A DNA stretch of 64,000 nucleotides, from positions 2,852,001 through 2,916,000 of the forward strand of contig NZ_AQOV01000001.1 in NCBI RefSeq assembly GCF_000365425.1, in the 5' to 3' direction. This document shows, piece by piece, positions 56,010-64,000 of this stretch (positions are counted from its first letter, which is position 1; every line of letters starts with the position of its first letter). A program made the position numbers and the translations under genes. The notes below the pieces were generated by a model, which searched no databases, was not told where the DNA came from, and was given only the letters and a program-made list of their open reading frames with translations. The DNA is from Methylomonas sp. MK1. GTDB taxonomy: Bacteria > Pseudomonadota > Gammaproteobacteria > Methylococcales > Methylomonadaceae.

Positions 56010-56837
56010 TTATCGGATTGGATCAAGTGGTTTCAATACCCCAATTTTTCGTTTTATTATTTGAATACCGTTATCCGGCGGAGAGGATTCGACCATCAAT
56101 GAAGTTATCGTATTGTCATCAACTGAGTACACTGCACTAATTATTTTGTCATTATAGAACCTTAAGTAGGCAATATTTGGATTAGTTTTGCTGACAAAAA
56201 AAGAATCCTGCTCAATTGCTGTTCTTTTGCCAAACCCATAAGCTGAAAGGATCAGTGTATAGACTAAAAACACTAGTATTCCGATGTTATGGTATTTGAT
56301 CCCATAAGAATTTAATATGTTCTGAACGATATTTGAGCTACCTTTAAACTTTTGCTTCTCTTGTTCATTTTCATGCTTTATCTGCTCGACGTAGCTAATG
56401 CTCTTGTCTTTTCGAAACACCGGCAGAATTAGATACACTAAAGTATCAATAAGACAAATAAAGATAATTGGAACAACATCTTTCCATTGCTTAAATCCGA
56501 AAGAAATCAAGGATATTAGTAGCAAAAAATACATTGGGATAAGCCTAAAAAACACGATCTCTTCTACCGGATGTTTGGCAACATCAATCTTGCCAAACAT
56601 TAAAAATAGCCCTTGAAAAATTCCAATAAAAATAATTAAAAAAGACAAAGATGCGACTATCGAGCTGAAAATATTAAATGCAGATACTGATATTAACTCG
56701 AGCGGTATATTGAAATATGTATTGTATCCAACTTCATATGCTGCCGCTATCGCATAGGATATTATGGGAATTAATGAAAGAAACAACGTTTCTGATATGA
56801 CATTTTTAAATTGTATTTTTTTAGAATCTGTATCCAT
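56010..56837 (-). CDS. Orphan AT-rich membrane protein
   Basis: A 275-residue protein I do not recognise. Five hydrophobic segments lie near residues 14-36, 45-72, 92-115, 120-140 and 183-205. A charged Lys/Glu linker (about 150-175) and a beta-rich soluble tail (about 215-275) follow. Base composition is clearly more AT-rich than the neighbours and codon use is Ile/Phe/Lys heavy, suggesting horizontal acquisition. No conserved neighbour offers a role; the dispersed repeat just upstream may mark a mobile boundary. Confidence 0.6.
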   Translation of the reverse strand: MDTDSKKIQFKNVISETLFLSLIPIISYAIAAAYEVGYNTYFNIPLELISVSAFNIFSSIVASLSFLIIFIGIFQGLFLMFGKIDVAKHPVEEIVFFRLIPMYFLLLISLISFGFKQWKDVVPIIFICLIDTLVYLILPVFRKDKSISYVEQIKHENEQEKQKFKGSSNIVQNILNSYGIKYHNIGILVFLVYTLILSAYGFGKRTAIEQDSFFVSKTNPNIAYLRFYNDKIISAVYSVDDNTITSLMVESSPPDNGIQIIKRKIGVLKPLDPIR

Positions 56838-56880
56838 GGTTATTTTTTATTTGAGAATAATACCGAAGCCAAGCAGCGCA

Positions 56881-56965
56881 TAGGATGGGTTGAGCGACAG
56901 CGAAACCCTTCAAATAACACCACAACAAACCAGATGGGTTTCGGCTTCCGCCTCTACCCATCCTA
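56881..56965. repeat. Palindromic dispersed repeat (GGATGGGTT family)
   Basis: An 85-base imperfect palindrome bounded by the perfect 10-base ends TAGGATGGGT (56881-56890) and ACCCATCCTA (56956-56965). Internally GAGCGACAGCGAAACCC is partly complementary to GGGTTTCGGCTTCCGC. It resembles the intergenic GGATGGGTTGAGCG-type repeat of gammaproteobacteria. A second small inverted repeat, AATGCG/CGCATT, follows at 56974-57010, close to the A2M stop. Confidence 0.6.
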
Positions 56966-57008
56966 CCAACCCTAAATGCGAAAGGCGGATCGCCTAACGG
57001 CACCCGCA

Positions 57009-60000
57009 TTATTTAACACCCACCCTTCCCGCCAAACTATTCCCCTGCACCGCCTCGTTATACATATCAAAACCAGTCGCCGGCGGAATCGCGGCGTTGC
57101 CGGCTCTGGCGACGCGCCAAACTTGATATAAGGTCAGTTCGCCGCCAGCTTGCAATTTGGCAACACGGACGATGCGGTCCGGGTAGCGTTGGGTTTCCTT
57201 GATGTTGGCCCAGTAGCTGTCATCCTTAGGCTGGATTTTGGCGTCGGCCAAAAAGGTTTCATCGTTTTCCTGGCCTTCCGCCAAACTGGGGATACCGTCT
57301 TCGATGACCACATACTCGCTACCGGGCGCTGGCCGACCGGCACCGGCGCTTCGTTTAACGCGCACCTCGCTGACCACCACATCGCCGGGTGTCAAGGCTT
57401 GGCTCATGTTGATCAACTCGCTGCCCTTCGCGGTGATGCGGCGGAAGCTGCGTTGCACCTCCAGACCGGCGGCACGAGCGGCGACGGCTTGATACGGCAC
57501 TTCAACAGCGACTGTGGTGTTGGCGATTTCGTCGGCATTGAGCTCAGCCAGATGAATTTCGCTAAGATCCGGGCTATCGCCAAAGCGGTTGAAGCTGCCC
57601 AGATAACCGCCGGGGATGCGTTGCAATGCGCCCAGCGCAAAACCGTCTTTGCTGCTGACCGAAATGCTGCGGGCGTTCTGCTTGGCCGCTGCCGCTGCTT
57701 CCTTAGATAACAATTCGCGGCTGTTGAAGATCACCTGCGCGGTATCGTAAGTCGATTGCCAGTAGCCGTTTTGCTGGGTTTGCAACAGCCAGCGTTTCAG
57801 TTTGGCTTCCAATGCCGGCGGCAAGGCCTGCGCATCGTTTAACGCGCCCAAACCTGCCGAAATCAGGCTGGGCATACCAAACCCAAAGCCCAAGCTGTTA
57901 TACAACTCGCCGCGCTGTTGCTGATAGTTCGCTGGATCAAGCGCGTCCAGTGCCAGTTGCAAGCGCTTTATCAAATCAGTTTTCAGCTGTGGCCGGTCTT
58001 TGAATTGCTGGTTAAAGCTATGCCAGTTTTGATTTTCGTAAGCCTTGACGATACGAAGCGCGGCTATCAGATCACTCGCCTCGGCATGGACATTGGCAAG
58101 CAGTTTTTCGACAAAATCAGCCTGCTGCTGCCACGGTGCGTTGTAAGCATAACCAACCGTCGCGAAGCCGCTCAACACGAAACTATCCGCCGCGGCGTTG
58201 CTCTCGGCGTGATTGTTCAGCCAATCCATGCCTTTGAAATAGGCGTTATTCACGCCTTCTACTTGCAAGTCGTTGGCGTATTTCAAGGCTTGCAGGGCAA
58301 TCAAGGTCACCGGCACCGTGGCTTCGCTATCGCTGGGCCACAAAGCAAAACCGCCATCGGCTTTTTGATTTTGAATCAGTTTACGCACACCCGAGGCCGC
58401 GTTCTGCTTGGCGCGTTGCAAGGTGTTTTTCAGCGGCCCCAATTGCTCGGGTTTAAGGCCGGCGCGCTCGATCAAATCCAGCAACACCAGATTCGGCACG
58501 GTGCTGTGCGCCAACTGCTCGGTGCAACCGTAAGGATATTGCACCAGCATGGAGGCCGCTTGGAGGGCGGCCCCGAGCAGACCGGAATTGACCCGTACCG
58601 TTACTTGCCGAGGCTGGAATTGCGCGGGCAAATCGACGCGCAGCAGCTTGTCCTGCTGAACGCTGCTATAAACCTGCGGCAGCGCGGCGGCTTTTAACGG
58701 AATTTCGAACTCTTCGGCACCGCCTACCCGCACCCCAGCCGGCGCAGTCAACTCCACCTTCAGTGCCGGCGCACCTTGCCGATTGTTGGCGCTTAAACGT
58801 AACGGCCACAGTTGCTCAGCTTTCGCAGCCAATTCGGCTTGGGGTGCGGTTTCGCCGCTTTGCAACGGCAAGGTGTCCGGCAAGCTGATGCTACCGGTCA
58901 ATTTCACTGGCTGGGCCAAGTGATTGGTCAATTTGACTGCCACGTCCACCTCGTCGCCCTGCCGCAAAAATTGCGGGCCGACCATGTCCACCGCTACATC
59001 GGTGACGCTGCGGAACTGGCCGGTGGTTTCGCCGATGCGGCCCTCCTTATCGCTGGCGACCGCCGTGACCAGCCATTCGGTGACATTGGCCGGCATATCG
59101 ACGTCGATAGTGGCATTGCCTTTCGCGTCGGTGACCACATGCGGAAACCAGCCGGCGGTATCGCGCATGGCTTTTTTCGCCAATTTGCTTTGGCTCTTCA
59201 ACGCGCTGAGCGAGAAATTGGGTTTGCGCAGCAAGTCTGCGTAGCCGTAGCCTTGCAGATCGTCGGAATAGAAAGTCGCTAAATTGCTGCGTTGCAGCGG
59301 ATAAAAAAAGTCGAAAATGCCGGGACGGAATTCGGCTTGCACCGCATACACGGCACGGTCAACGATGGACACCGCGATTTCGGTATTCGCTGCCGGGCTG
59401 CCATCGGCGCGTTTGACTTGCAGCTTGATTTTGATGGGTTTCAGCGGCTCGGTTTCGGCTTTTTCCGGTTCGATAGCAATCTGCAATCGCTTTTCCCACG
59501 GCACGATTCTAAAGCCCAGGGTTTGTTCCTTATACTTGCCGCCGGCCACCGGCACGGTCACGGTGTGGTAAAAACCGGTGCCGTATTCGGGTTTGGCGGT
59601 CACTTCAAACCAGCGGCTGCGGCCTTGGGCTGACGCGCTGCGGCTGTCGAACAAACGCGCGCCGGCCACGGTTTCCCAAATCGCGCCGCTCTCATTATTG
59701 CCCCAGGCCTTGGGCAATAAGGCAAACACCCTGGCTTGCTCGCCGGGGCTGAGGATGGTGGTCGGCGTGTACAGCTCCAGTTCCGGATTATCGGCTACCG
59801 CTTCACCGCCGCTGCCGGCGACGATTAAGGTGCTGGGTTGGGAACTGGCCGGATGGTTCAAGTTACGGCCATCCAGACTTTCCAAGCGCGCCACAGCGGT
59901 GAGCCGGCCAAATTCTTTCAAGGCCGGGATGGTGAGCTTTTGCTGACCGCGCTCGTCGGTCGCGAAATCCAGTTTCACCAGGCTGCGTTTGTCGCTGCCG

Positions 60001-61892
60001 GGTTGTTCCAGCATCACATCGATCACGCCGCCGGCTTTGGCGGCCGGTTTGCCGTCGGCATAGCTGGATTGCAACAGCAATTGCAAATCCTGATCGCCAA
60101 CCGCCGCCACGGTTTTGTTAAAGCGCACAGCCGGTTGCGCTTCGGATAAGGTGGCGTAGATGCTGTCGGTCAAAATCGCATTGCCGCCGGCCGCGTCCTG
60201 AGCTCGCACCATTAAAGAATAAATCCATTCCTGATCCGGCTTTTCCTGGTCGGCGGCCGGCACGGTAAACTCGAAACTGCCGTCGCCACTTTCATCCAGC
60301 TTGGCGGCGGTTTCCCAAGGGTTGCTGGCATCGACGGCCTGGCGCTCTTCGATAGAGCTGTACAACCGTTGCGGTTGAGTCAATGGTGCGGCGGATTTGA
60401 CCTGGCCGAAATAGTCATTGCCGGCGGCTAAACCCGCGCCGGCTTCGGTGACAAATTGTGGGGCTTCGAACTTTTTCCGGTACAGAAACACTTCGAATTT
60501 GACGTTCTGCGGCACGCCTCCGCTGTAGCGTTTGGCGCGGAATTTTAATTTAAACGGCTGACCGGCCTGCACGATCGGGCTGCGGTCCAGCCATTCCAGG
60601 TAAAACGTGGGCTTGATGTAATCGCGCACCCGAAACTCGCCACCGTAGGCTTTGTGGTCGATCTCTGCCAACAAGCGATACAAGCCCGGCGTCTGGCTGG
60701 GATCGAGATCGAAACTGCCGGAAAACGAACCGAAATCGGTAAGCTGAGTTTGGCCTTGCAAGCCGGTAGCATTGCCGTCGGCGCGAATCAGCGACACATC
60801 GGTTTGTTTGGATTGAAACGCCGGAATCCGCAACTGTCCATCCTGTAAATTGCGCACGATGCCTTTGTAATAAAAAGTCTCGCCGGGCTTGAAGATAGGC
60901 CGGTCGGTCATCACGAATACCGCGTCGTCCTTGGCTTGCGTCGGCAGAAAATCGGTAGCCGTCAGCGCGGTGCGCGCCGCTTCGCCAGGCTTGGCAGCCG
61001 GCGCATCCACTCGCACCAACAATTTGCCGTCCAACACCCCATCCGGACTGTTAAAGCTCAGTTCGCCGGCGGCGTTGGTGCTGGCCGGCAAGGTTTGCCA
61101 GCGGCCACGGCCATCGCGGTAACTGACTTTGGCGCCAGCCAGCGGTTGTAAATCGCGGTTCATGGCCCGCACCAGCAGTTGCTCGCTGGATTGCTTGACC
61201 TGCACCGCCAGGCTGCTGACCTGGATCAGACATTGCGCTTCGTTCTTGCCTTGCACCGCTTGCAGCAAATAAATCCCGTCCGGCAATGGGTCGAGCGCCA
61301 CTTGTCTAACCTTGTAGCGATGCTCGCTCCACGTATCTTCGTTAAACCACCAGCCCAGATCGTGAGTTTGCTGACCGTTGCGCAGCAAATCCAGATAGCT
61401 CTCTTTCACCACCGTAAACCCTTTGGGCGGCGCGACTAAAACCTGCTGCGGCACCGACACCAGCGGCTTTTCTGTGACGGTGAGCACCGAGCCGCTGAAA
61501 TTGGTTTCTTTCAAAGACTTGCGAAACTCGACATCTAGCATGCCGCGCAACAACTTCAACGGCGATTGCGCATTGTTCAGACCCTTCGCGAAATAGTGGC
61601 CAGGATTCAGCTCGCTGACCGGTTGCTCGTAACTGCGGCTGACGTTGAACTGGCCATCCAGAAAGCTTTCCAGGTTATTGGCTTTTAGCACCCGGATCAG
61701 CATGGGTTGGTCGGTGAGGGTGTAATCGAGGCGGATATTGGGGGCTTCGGTGTTGGTGAAACTGCGTTCGGCGGTTAAATAAAATGGGCTGCCGGCGAGA
61801 ACACAAGATGGCGCGATTAACAACAGCAACAACCCGCCAGTAGCAAGTATTGCCAAAGATTTACGCGCGAGTGCGCTCATAAAATTGTGCAT
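57009..61892 (-). CDS. Alpha-2-macroglobulin family protein with thioester
   Basis: Exported 1627-residue protease trap. Signal peptide is about residues 1-33 with VLAG at the cleavage site; the cysteine before it (PSC) does not form a standard lipobox, so lipid anchoring is doubtful. It has macroglobulin beta domains (MG2-like near VMTDRPIFKPGETFYYKG), the A2M family segment with TEWLVTAVASDKEG, and the thioester motif GCTEQ with Cys at residue 1123. A thioester-domain helical region follows and a C-terminal receptor-like domain ends it. GGGAG eight bases before ATG 61892 supports the start. The usual PBP1C partner is not adjacent. Confidence 0.9.
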   Translation of the reverse strand: MHNFMSALARKSLAILATGGLLLLLIAPSCVLAGSPFYLTAERSFTNTEAPNIRLDYTLTDQPMLIRVLKANNLESFLDGQFNVSRSYEQPVSELNPGHYFAKGLNNAQSPLKLLRGMLDVEFRKSLKETNFSGSVLTVTEKPLVSVPQQVLVAPPKGFTVVKESYLDLLRNGQQTHDLGWWFNEDTWSEHRYKVRQVALDPLPDGIYLLQAVQGKNEAQCLIQVSSLAVQVKQSSEQLLVRAMNRDLQPLAGAKVSYRDGRGRWQTLPASTNAAGELSFNSPDGVLDGKLLVRVDAPAAKPGEAARTALTATDFLPTQAKDDAVFVMTDRPIFKPGETFYYKGIVRNLQDGQLRIPAFQSKQTDVSLIRADGNATGLQGQTQLTDFGSFSGSFDLDPSQTPGLYRLLAEIDHKAYGGEFRVRDYIKPTFYLEWLDRSPIVQAGQPFKLKFRAKRYSGGVPQNVKFEVFLYRKKFEAPQFVTEAGAGLAAGNDYFGQVKSAAPLTQPQRLYSSIEERQAVDASNPWETAAKLDESGDGSFEFTVPAADQEKPDQEWIYSLMVRAQDAAGGNAILTDSIYATLSEAQPAVRFNKTVAAVGDQDLQLLLQSSYADGKPAAKAGGVIDVMLEQPGSDKRSLVKLDFATDERGQQKLTIPALKEFGRLTAVARLESLDGRNLNHPASSQPSTLIVAGSGGEAVADNPELELYTPTTILSPGEQARVFALLPKAWGNNESGAIWETVAGARLFDSRSASAQGRSRWFEVTAKPEYGTGFYHTVTVPVAGGKYKEQTLGFRIVPWEKRLQIAIEPEKAETEPLKPIKIKLQVKRADGSPAANTEIAVSIVDRAVYAVQAEFRPGIFDFFYPLQRSNLATFYSDDLQGYGYADLLRKPNFSLSALKSQSKLAKKAMRDTAGWFPHVVTDAKGNATIDVDMPANVTEWLVTAVASDKEGRIGETTGQFRSVTDVAVDMVGPQFLRQGDEVDVAVKLTNHLAQPVKLTGSISLPDTLPLQSGETAPQAELAAKAEQLWPLRLSANNRQGAPALKVELTAPAGVRVGGAEEFEIPLKAAALPQVYSSVQQDKLLRVDLPAQFQPRQVTVRVNSGLLGAALQAASMLVQYPYGCTEQLAHSTVPNLVLLDLIERAGLKPEQLGPLKNTLQRAKQNAASGVRKLIQNQKADGGFALWPSDSEATVPVTLIALQALKYANDLQVEGVNNAYFKGMDWLNNHAESNAAADSFVLSGFATVGYAYNAPWQQQADFVEKLLANVHAEASDLIAALRIVKAYENQNWHSFNQQFKDRPQLKTDLIKRLQLALDALDPANYQQQRGELYNSLGFGFGMPSLISAGLGALNDAQALPPALEAKLKRWLLQTQQNGYWQSTYDTAQVIFNSRELLSKEAAAAAKQNARSISVSSKDGFALGALQRIPGGYLGSFNRFGDSPDLSEIHLAELNADEIANTTVAVEVPYQAVAARAAGLEVQRSFRRITAKGSELINMSQALTPGDVVVSEVRVKRSAGAGRPAPGSEYVVIEDGIPSLAEGQENDETFLADAKIQPKDDSYWANIKETQRYPDRIVRVAKLQAGGELTLYQVWRVARAGNAAIPPATGFDMYNEAVQGNSLAGRVGVK

Positions 61893-62093
61893 GTGCCCGT
61901 CTCCCGTTTAATGATTTTTAATGTACTGGATTCCTTTGCCTAACCCGAGACGCTCATGGTGCTCGTTGCTCGCTGTAGAATAGCCGCTTATGGACGGAAA
62001 TAAACACTCATCATCAATTCCGACCGGATGAATACACTGGATTCGCCAGCTCAAGCCGATATAAATTCGTGGCACGGCTTGCGTTGATTTTTT

Positions 62094-63131
62094 TTACGTT
62101 AATTCCCCCAACTCCTGTTCTATCTGTTCGATGCTAGGTAAATTGGATTCCAGTTCCGCCGGCAATGCGTCCACTATTTGATACTCCGCCACGCCGATCG
62201 GCTTGTTGGTATCGCGCAAAGCGTATTCGGCCACGACCCGGTTTTGGGTTTTACACAACAGTAAACCGATGGTTGGGCCGTCGTGCTCTGATTTGAGTTG
62301 TGCGTCTACCGCCGTCAGGTAAAAACTCAATTGCCCGGCGTGCTCCGGCCTGAAGGCACCGGTCTTGAGTTCCACCACCACATAACAACGTAATTTCAGG
62401 TGATAAAACAGCAGGTCGATGAAGAAATCGTCACCGCCTATTTCCAGATGGTATTGCCGGCCGACAAAGGCAAAACCGGCGCCAAGTTCGATCAGAAAAC
62501 GGGTGATATGCTGAACTAGCGCGTTTTCGATTTCCCGCTCGTCGGCTTCCTGGCCGATGCCGAGAAAATCGAACAGGTAAGGGTCTTTCAAGGATTCGCG
62601 GGCCAAATCCGAATGGGGCTTTGGTAAATTGACTTCGAAATTAGTGACCGCATTGCCTTCCCGTTCCAGTAAACGGGTTTCGATGTGGATGTTCAACACA
62701 TTACGCGACCAACCATTTTCGATAGCTCTTTCGGCATAGCGTTTGCGACTATCCATATCTTTTAATTTGCTGAGTAACACCAAGTTGTGGCCCCAGGGTA
62801 ATCGTCCAACAAGCTGTTGGACAATTTCGACGTCAGGCCAAGCTTCCGCGAAAGCGCGCATGTACATCAAATTGGCACGAGAAAAGCCTTTCATATCCGG
62901 AAACGCGGTGCGCAAATCGTGTGCAAGCCGTTCGATTACCTTGGCCCCCCAGCCTTGTTGCGCTTGCCGCTCCAGTATGTCGCGGCCGATTTGCCAATAC
63001 AGCAGAATCAATTCACGGTTGACGGATAATGCCGCGCGTTGCTGGGTGGAATGGATACGGGTTTTGAGTTCGGTTAGCCAGGCGGCGTAGCCGTTTGGAG
63101 TGTCGATCAGGGAAATGGAATCGGGGCTCAT
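62094..63131 (-). CDS. YhcG/DUF1016-type PDDEXK nuclease-fold protein
   Basis: A 345-residue protein with the YhcG N-terminal helical domain (LILLYWQIGRDILERQ, then GWGAKVIERLA and GFSRANLMYMRAFAEAW) and a C-terminal PD-(D/E)xK nuclease fold. Visible catalytic candidates are Asp in GGDDFFIDLLFYH and Glu-x-Lys in VVVELKTG. GAGG lies five bases before the ATG and the start codon follows the preceding gene's stop directly, so both are co-translated. Such proteins occur in defence and mobile contexts, often beside restriction systems; target is unknown. Confidence 0.85.
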   Translation of the reverse strand: MSPDSISLIDTPNGYAAWLTELKTRIHSTQQRAALSVNRELILLYWQIGRDILERQAQQGWGAKVIERLAHDLRTAFPDMKGFSRANLMYMRAFAEAWPDVEIVQQLVGRLPWGHNLVLLSKLKDMDSRKRYAERAIENGWSRNVLNIHIETRLLEREGNAVTNFEVNLPKPHSDLARESLKDPYLFDFLGIGQEADEREIENALVQHITRFLIELGAGFAFVGRQYHLEIGGDDFFIDLLFYHLKLRCYVVVELKTGAFRPEHAGQLSFYLTAVDAQLKSEHDGPTIGLLLCKTQNRVVAEYALRDTNKPIGVAEYQIVDALPAELESNLPSIEQIEQELGELT

Positions 63132-64000
63132 TCAAACCTCGCCCATCAAGTTGCGAATCAAGCGCCTACGAGCTTCGATATCCGGTTCGTCTTGCCAAGA
63201 TGGAAGTTGCCCGATAACAATTTCGTTGAAAATTTGATGGATTCGTACCCGAGGGTAAAGGCCCGGTGCCAGGCGTCGTAGGTACCAGAAGAGGAGTAAT
63301 TTATCTGGGTCGTCAAAACCTTCCCTCGCACAGCCTGCAATTAATCGAAGCCAGGATAATAATGTTGGTGAGGCCTTTTCGGAGTACTTACGCTCAAATA
63401 CTTGGGCGACTAATGAAACGCCATAGCCTAAGCCGCCAGCAGCCTGGAGCGCAAATCGACGTCCCAACTGTATCGCTTTTACGTGCCCTTTTGCCCCCCG
63501 GTGGGCGTGAAGAAAATTTCCAATCACATTTAGCGGTTGACCCGATAGCCACTGTGGCAGTACATCTTGTAGAGCATTCTGCCAACGCTGCTCCCATGCA
63601 CGAACATCTTCTATATACACAGTTTGCCCATTTATGGTCTGACTGCGTCTTGGCATTATTCGACTGAGATCAGAGGATTGAGGATCAACAAAGCCAAATA
63701 ACATTCCTGGGTATCCGAGTAGAAGCTGAATATGATAATCAAGCAAATTCTTGAAGGACCAAACATCAAAAGCATCTACCTCAGGTAAAGAAGCTGCCAG
63801 GGTTGCGAGGGTTACGGGCGATAGTCCGGCTTGGGTGGCCAGTTCAATCCAAGCTTCAGTATCAAGTTGGTTCGTATTAGCCGCGTTATCTATTTCTGCG
63901 GCTACTGTTTTGAGTAGCAAAGCTTGCGCTTCTAACCTTTGGTCACGTTCTGAACGCAAAGCATTTCCTAATGTAGCGCCGAGTAATTTCCGGAGAGTAT
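63132..64000 (-). CDS. Unrecognised protein, 5' end beyond the window
   Basis: The frame is open from the right edge to a stop immediately before the YhcG-type gene, so the 3' portion (about 290 residues) of a longer gene is shown. A TTG at 63959 exists but residues before it (LLGATLGNALRSERD) read on smoothly, so it is not a start. The sequence is mostly alpha-helical, Leu/Ala rich, with two LLxxx-type helices (SFKNLLDYHIQLLLGYPG and KLLLFWYLRRLAPGLYP). I recognise no catalytic motif. Coupling to a PDDEXK nuclease suggests a joint system, perhaps defence, but this is inference. Confidence 0.6.
   Translation of the reverse strand, partial: TLRKLLGATLGNALRSERDQRLEAQALLLKTVAAEIDNAANTNQLDTEAWIELATQAGLSPVTLATLAASLPEVDAFDVWSFKNLLDYHIQLLLGYPGMLFGFVDPQSSDLSRIMPRRSQTINGQTVYIEDVRAWEQRWQNALQDVLPQWLSGQPLNVIGNFLHAHRGAKGHVKAIQLGRRFALQAAGGLGYGVSLVAQVFERKYSEKASPTLLSWLRLIAGCAREGFDDPDKLLLFWYLRRLAPGLYPRVRIHQIFNEIVIGQLPSWQDEPDIEARRRLIRNLMGEV

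Noticed and set aside
1..64000. tRNA, rRNA, CRISPR arrays and intact insertion sequences
   Set aside because: No cloverleaf, rRNA-like stretch, regularly spaced repeat array or transposase was recognised on either strand.

Overview
The window looks like chromosomal DNA of a gammaproteobacterium, most likely a Methylococcales-type (Methylomonas/Methylobacter-like) bacterium. The grounds are a complete gammaproteobacterial-order dcw (division and cell wall) cluster, the rhodanese-secB-gpsA neighbourhood, moderate GC, and two secreted proteins with PEP-CTERM/VPLPA-type sorting tails of the kind common in methanotrophs. No methane-oxidation gene lies in the window, so the genus-level call is inference. 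I found no rRNA, tRNA, CRISPR array, integrase or intact insertion sequence.

Layout. (1) 1-10.7 kb: 5'-truncated PBP1A, ribosomal protein L31, an AmpG-like permease, an NhaD antiporter, a sulfite reductase/DUF934 pair, a bidirectional terminator, and ctpA-envC. (2) 11.1-13.4 kb: an ArsR regulator with the cysteine spacing of persulfide sensors, a membrane-anchored rhodanese, secB and gpsA. (3) 13.7-32.1 kb: the dcw cluster mraZ-rsmH-ftsL-ftsI-murE-murF-mraY-murD-ftsW-murG-murC-murB-ddl-ftsQ-ftsA-ftsZ followed by lpxC. Most genes touch or overlap by a few bases. A sigma70-type promoter and a 10-bp-periodic MraZ operator precede it, and a hairpin separates ftsZ from lpxC. (4) 32.1-37.3 kb: an accessory block with a long leader (a c-di-GMP-I-like aptamer candidate and a run of six hairpins), two PEP-CTERM proteins, and a secreted diheme cytochrome c peroxidase-like protein. 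(5) 37.5-42.4 kb: dciA, a 114-bp MITE-like element, and an AT-rich surface-glycan block (GtrA flippase, methyltransferase, GT2 glycosyltransferase, an unlisted 49-codon ORF translationally coupled to a GT-C-like membrane enzyme). (6) 42.5-48.5 kb: a secreted pentapeptide-repeat protein, an APC permease, an MBL-fold hydrolase, and polA carrying an in-frame REP-like insertion. (7) 48.7-54.5 kb: an iron-uptake signalling system read right to left: FecI-type sigma factor, FecR-type regulator, TonB-dependent receptor, PepSY membrane protein. (8) 54.6-64 kb: a DAACS symporter, an AT-rich orphan membrane protein, a palindromic dispersed repeat, a 1627-residue alpha-2-macroglobulin with intact thioester motif, and a YhcG/DUF1016-type nuclease directly downstream of an unrecognised gene that runs off the right edge.

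How the genes work together. The dcw block supplies cytoplasmic peptidoglycan precursor synthesis (MurC/D/E/F, Ddl, MurB), the lipid steps (MraY, MurG), septal polymerisation (FtsW/FtsI), and the divisome (FtsL/Q/A/Z). PBP1A, EnvC, CtpA and the AmpG-like permease extend the cell-wall theme to assembly, splitting and recycling. The strongest novel leads are regulatory or structural: the riboswitch-like leader before the PEP-CTERM genes, the REP insertion translated inside polA, the ATT-start fecR, the MITE, and the coupled micro-ORF. No clearly new multi-gene system can be proven from this window alone.
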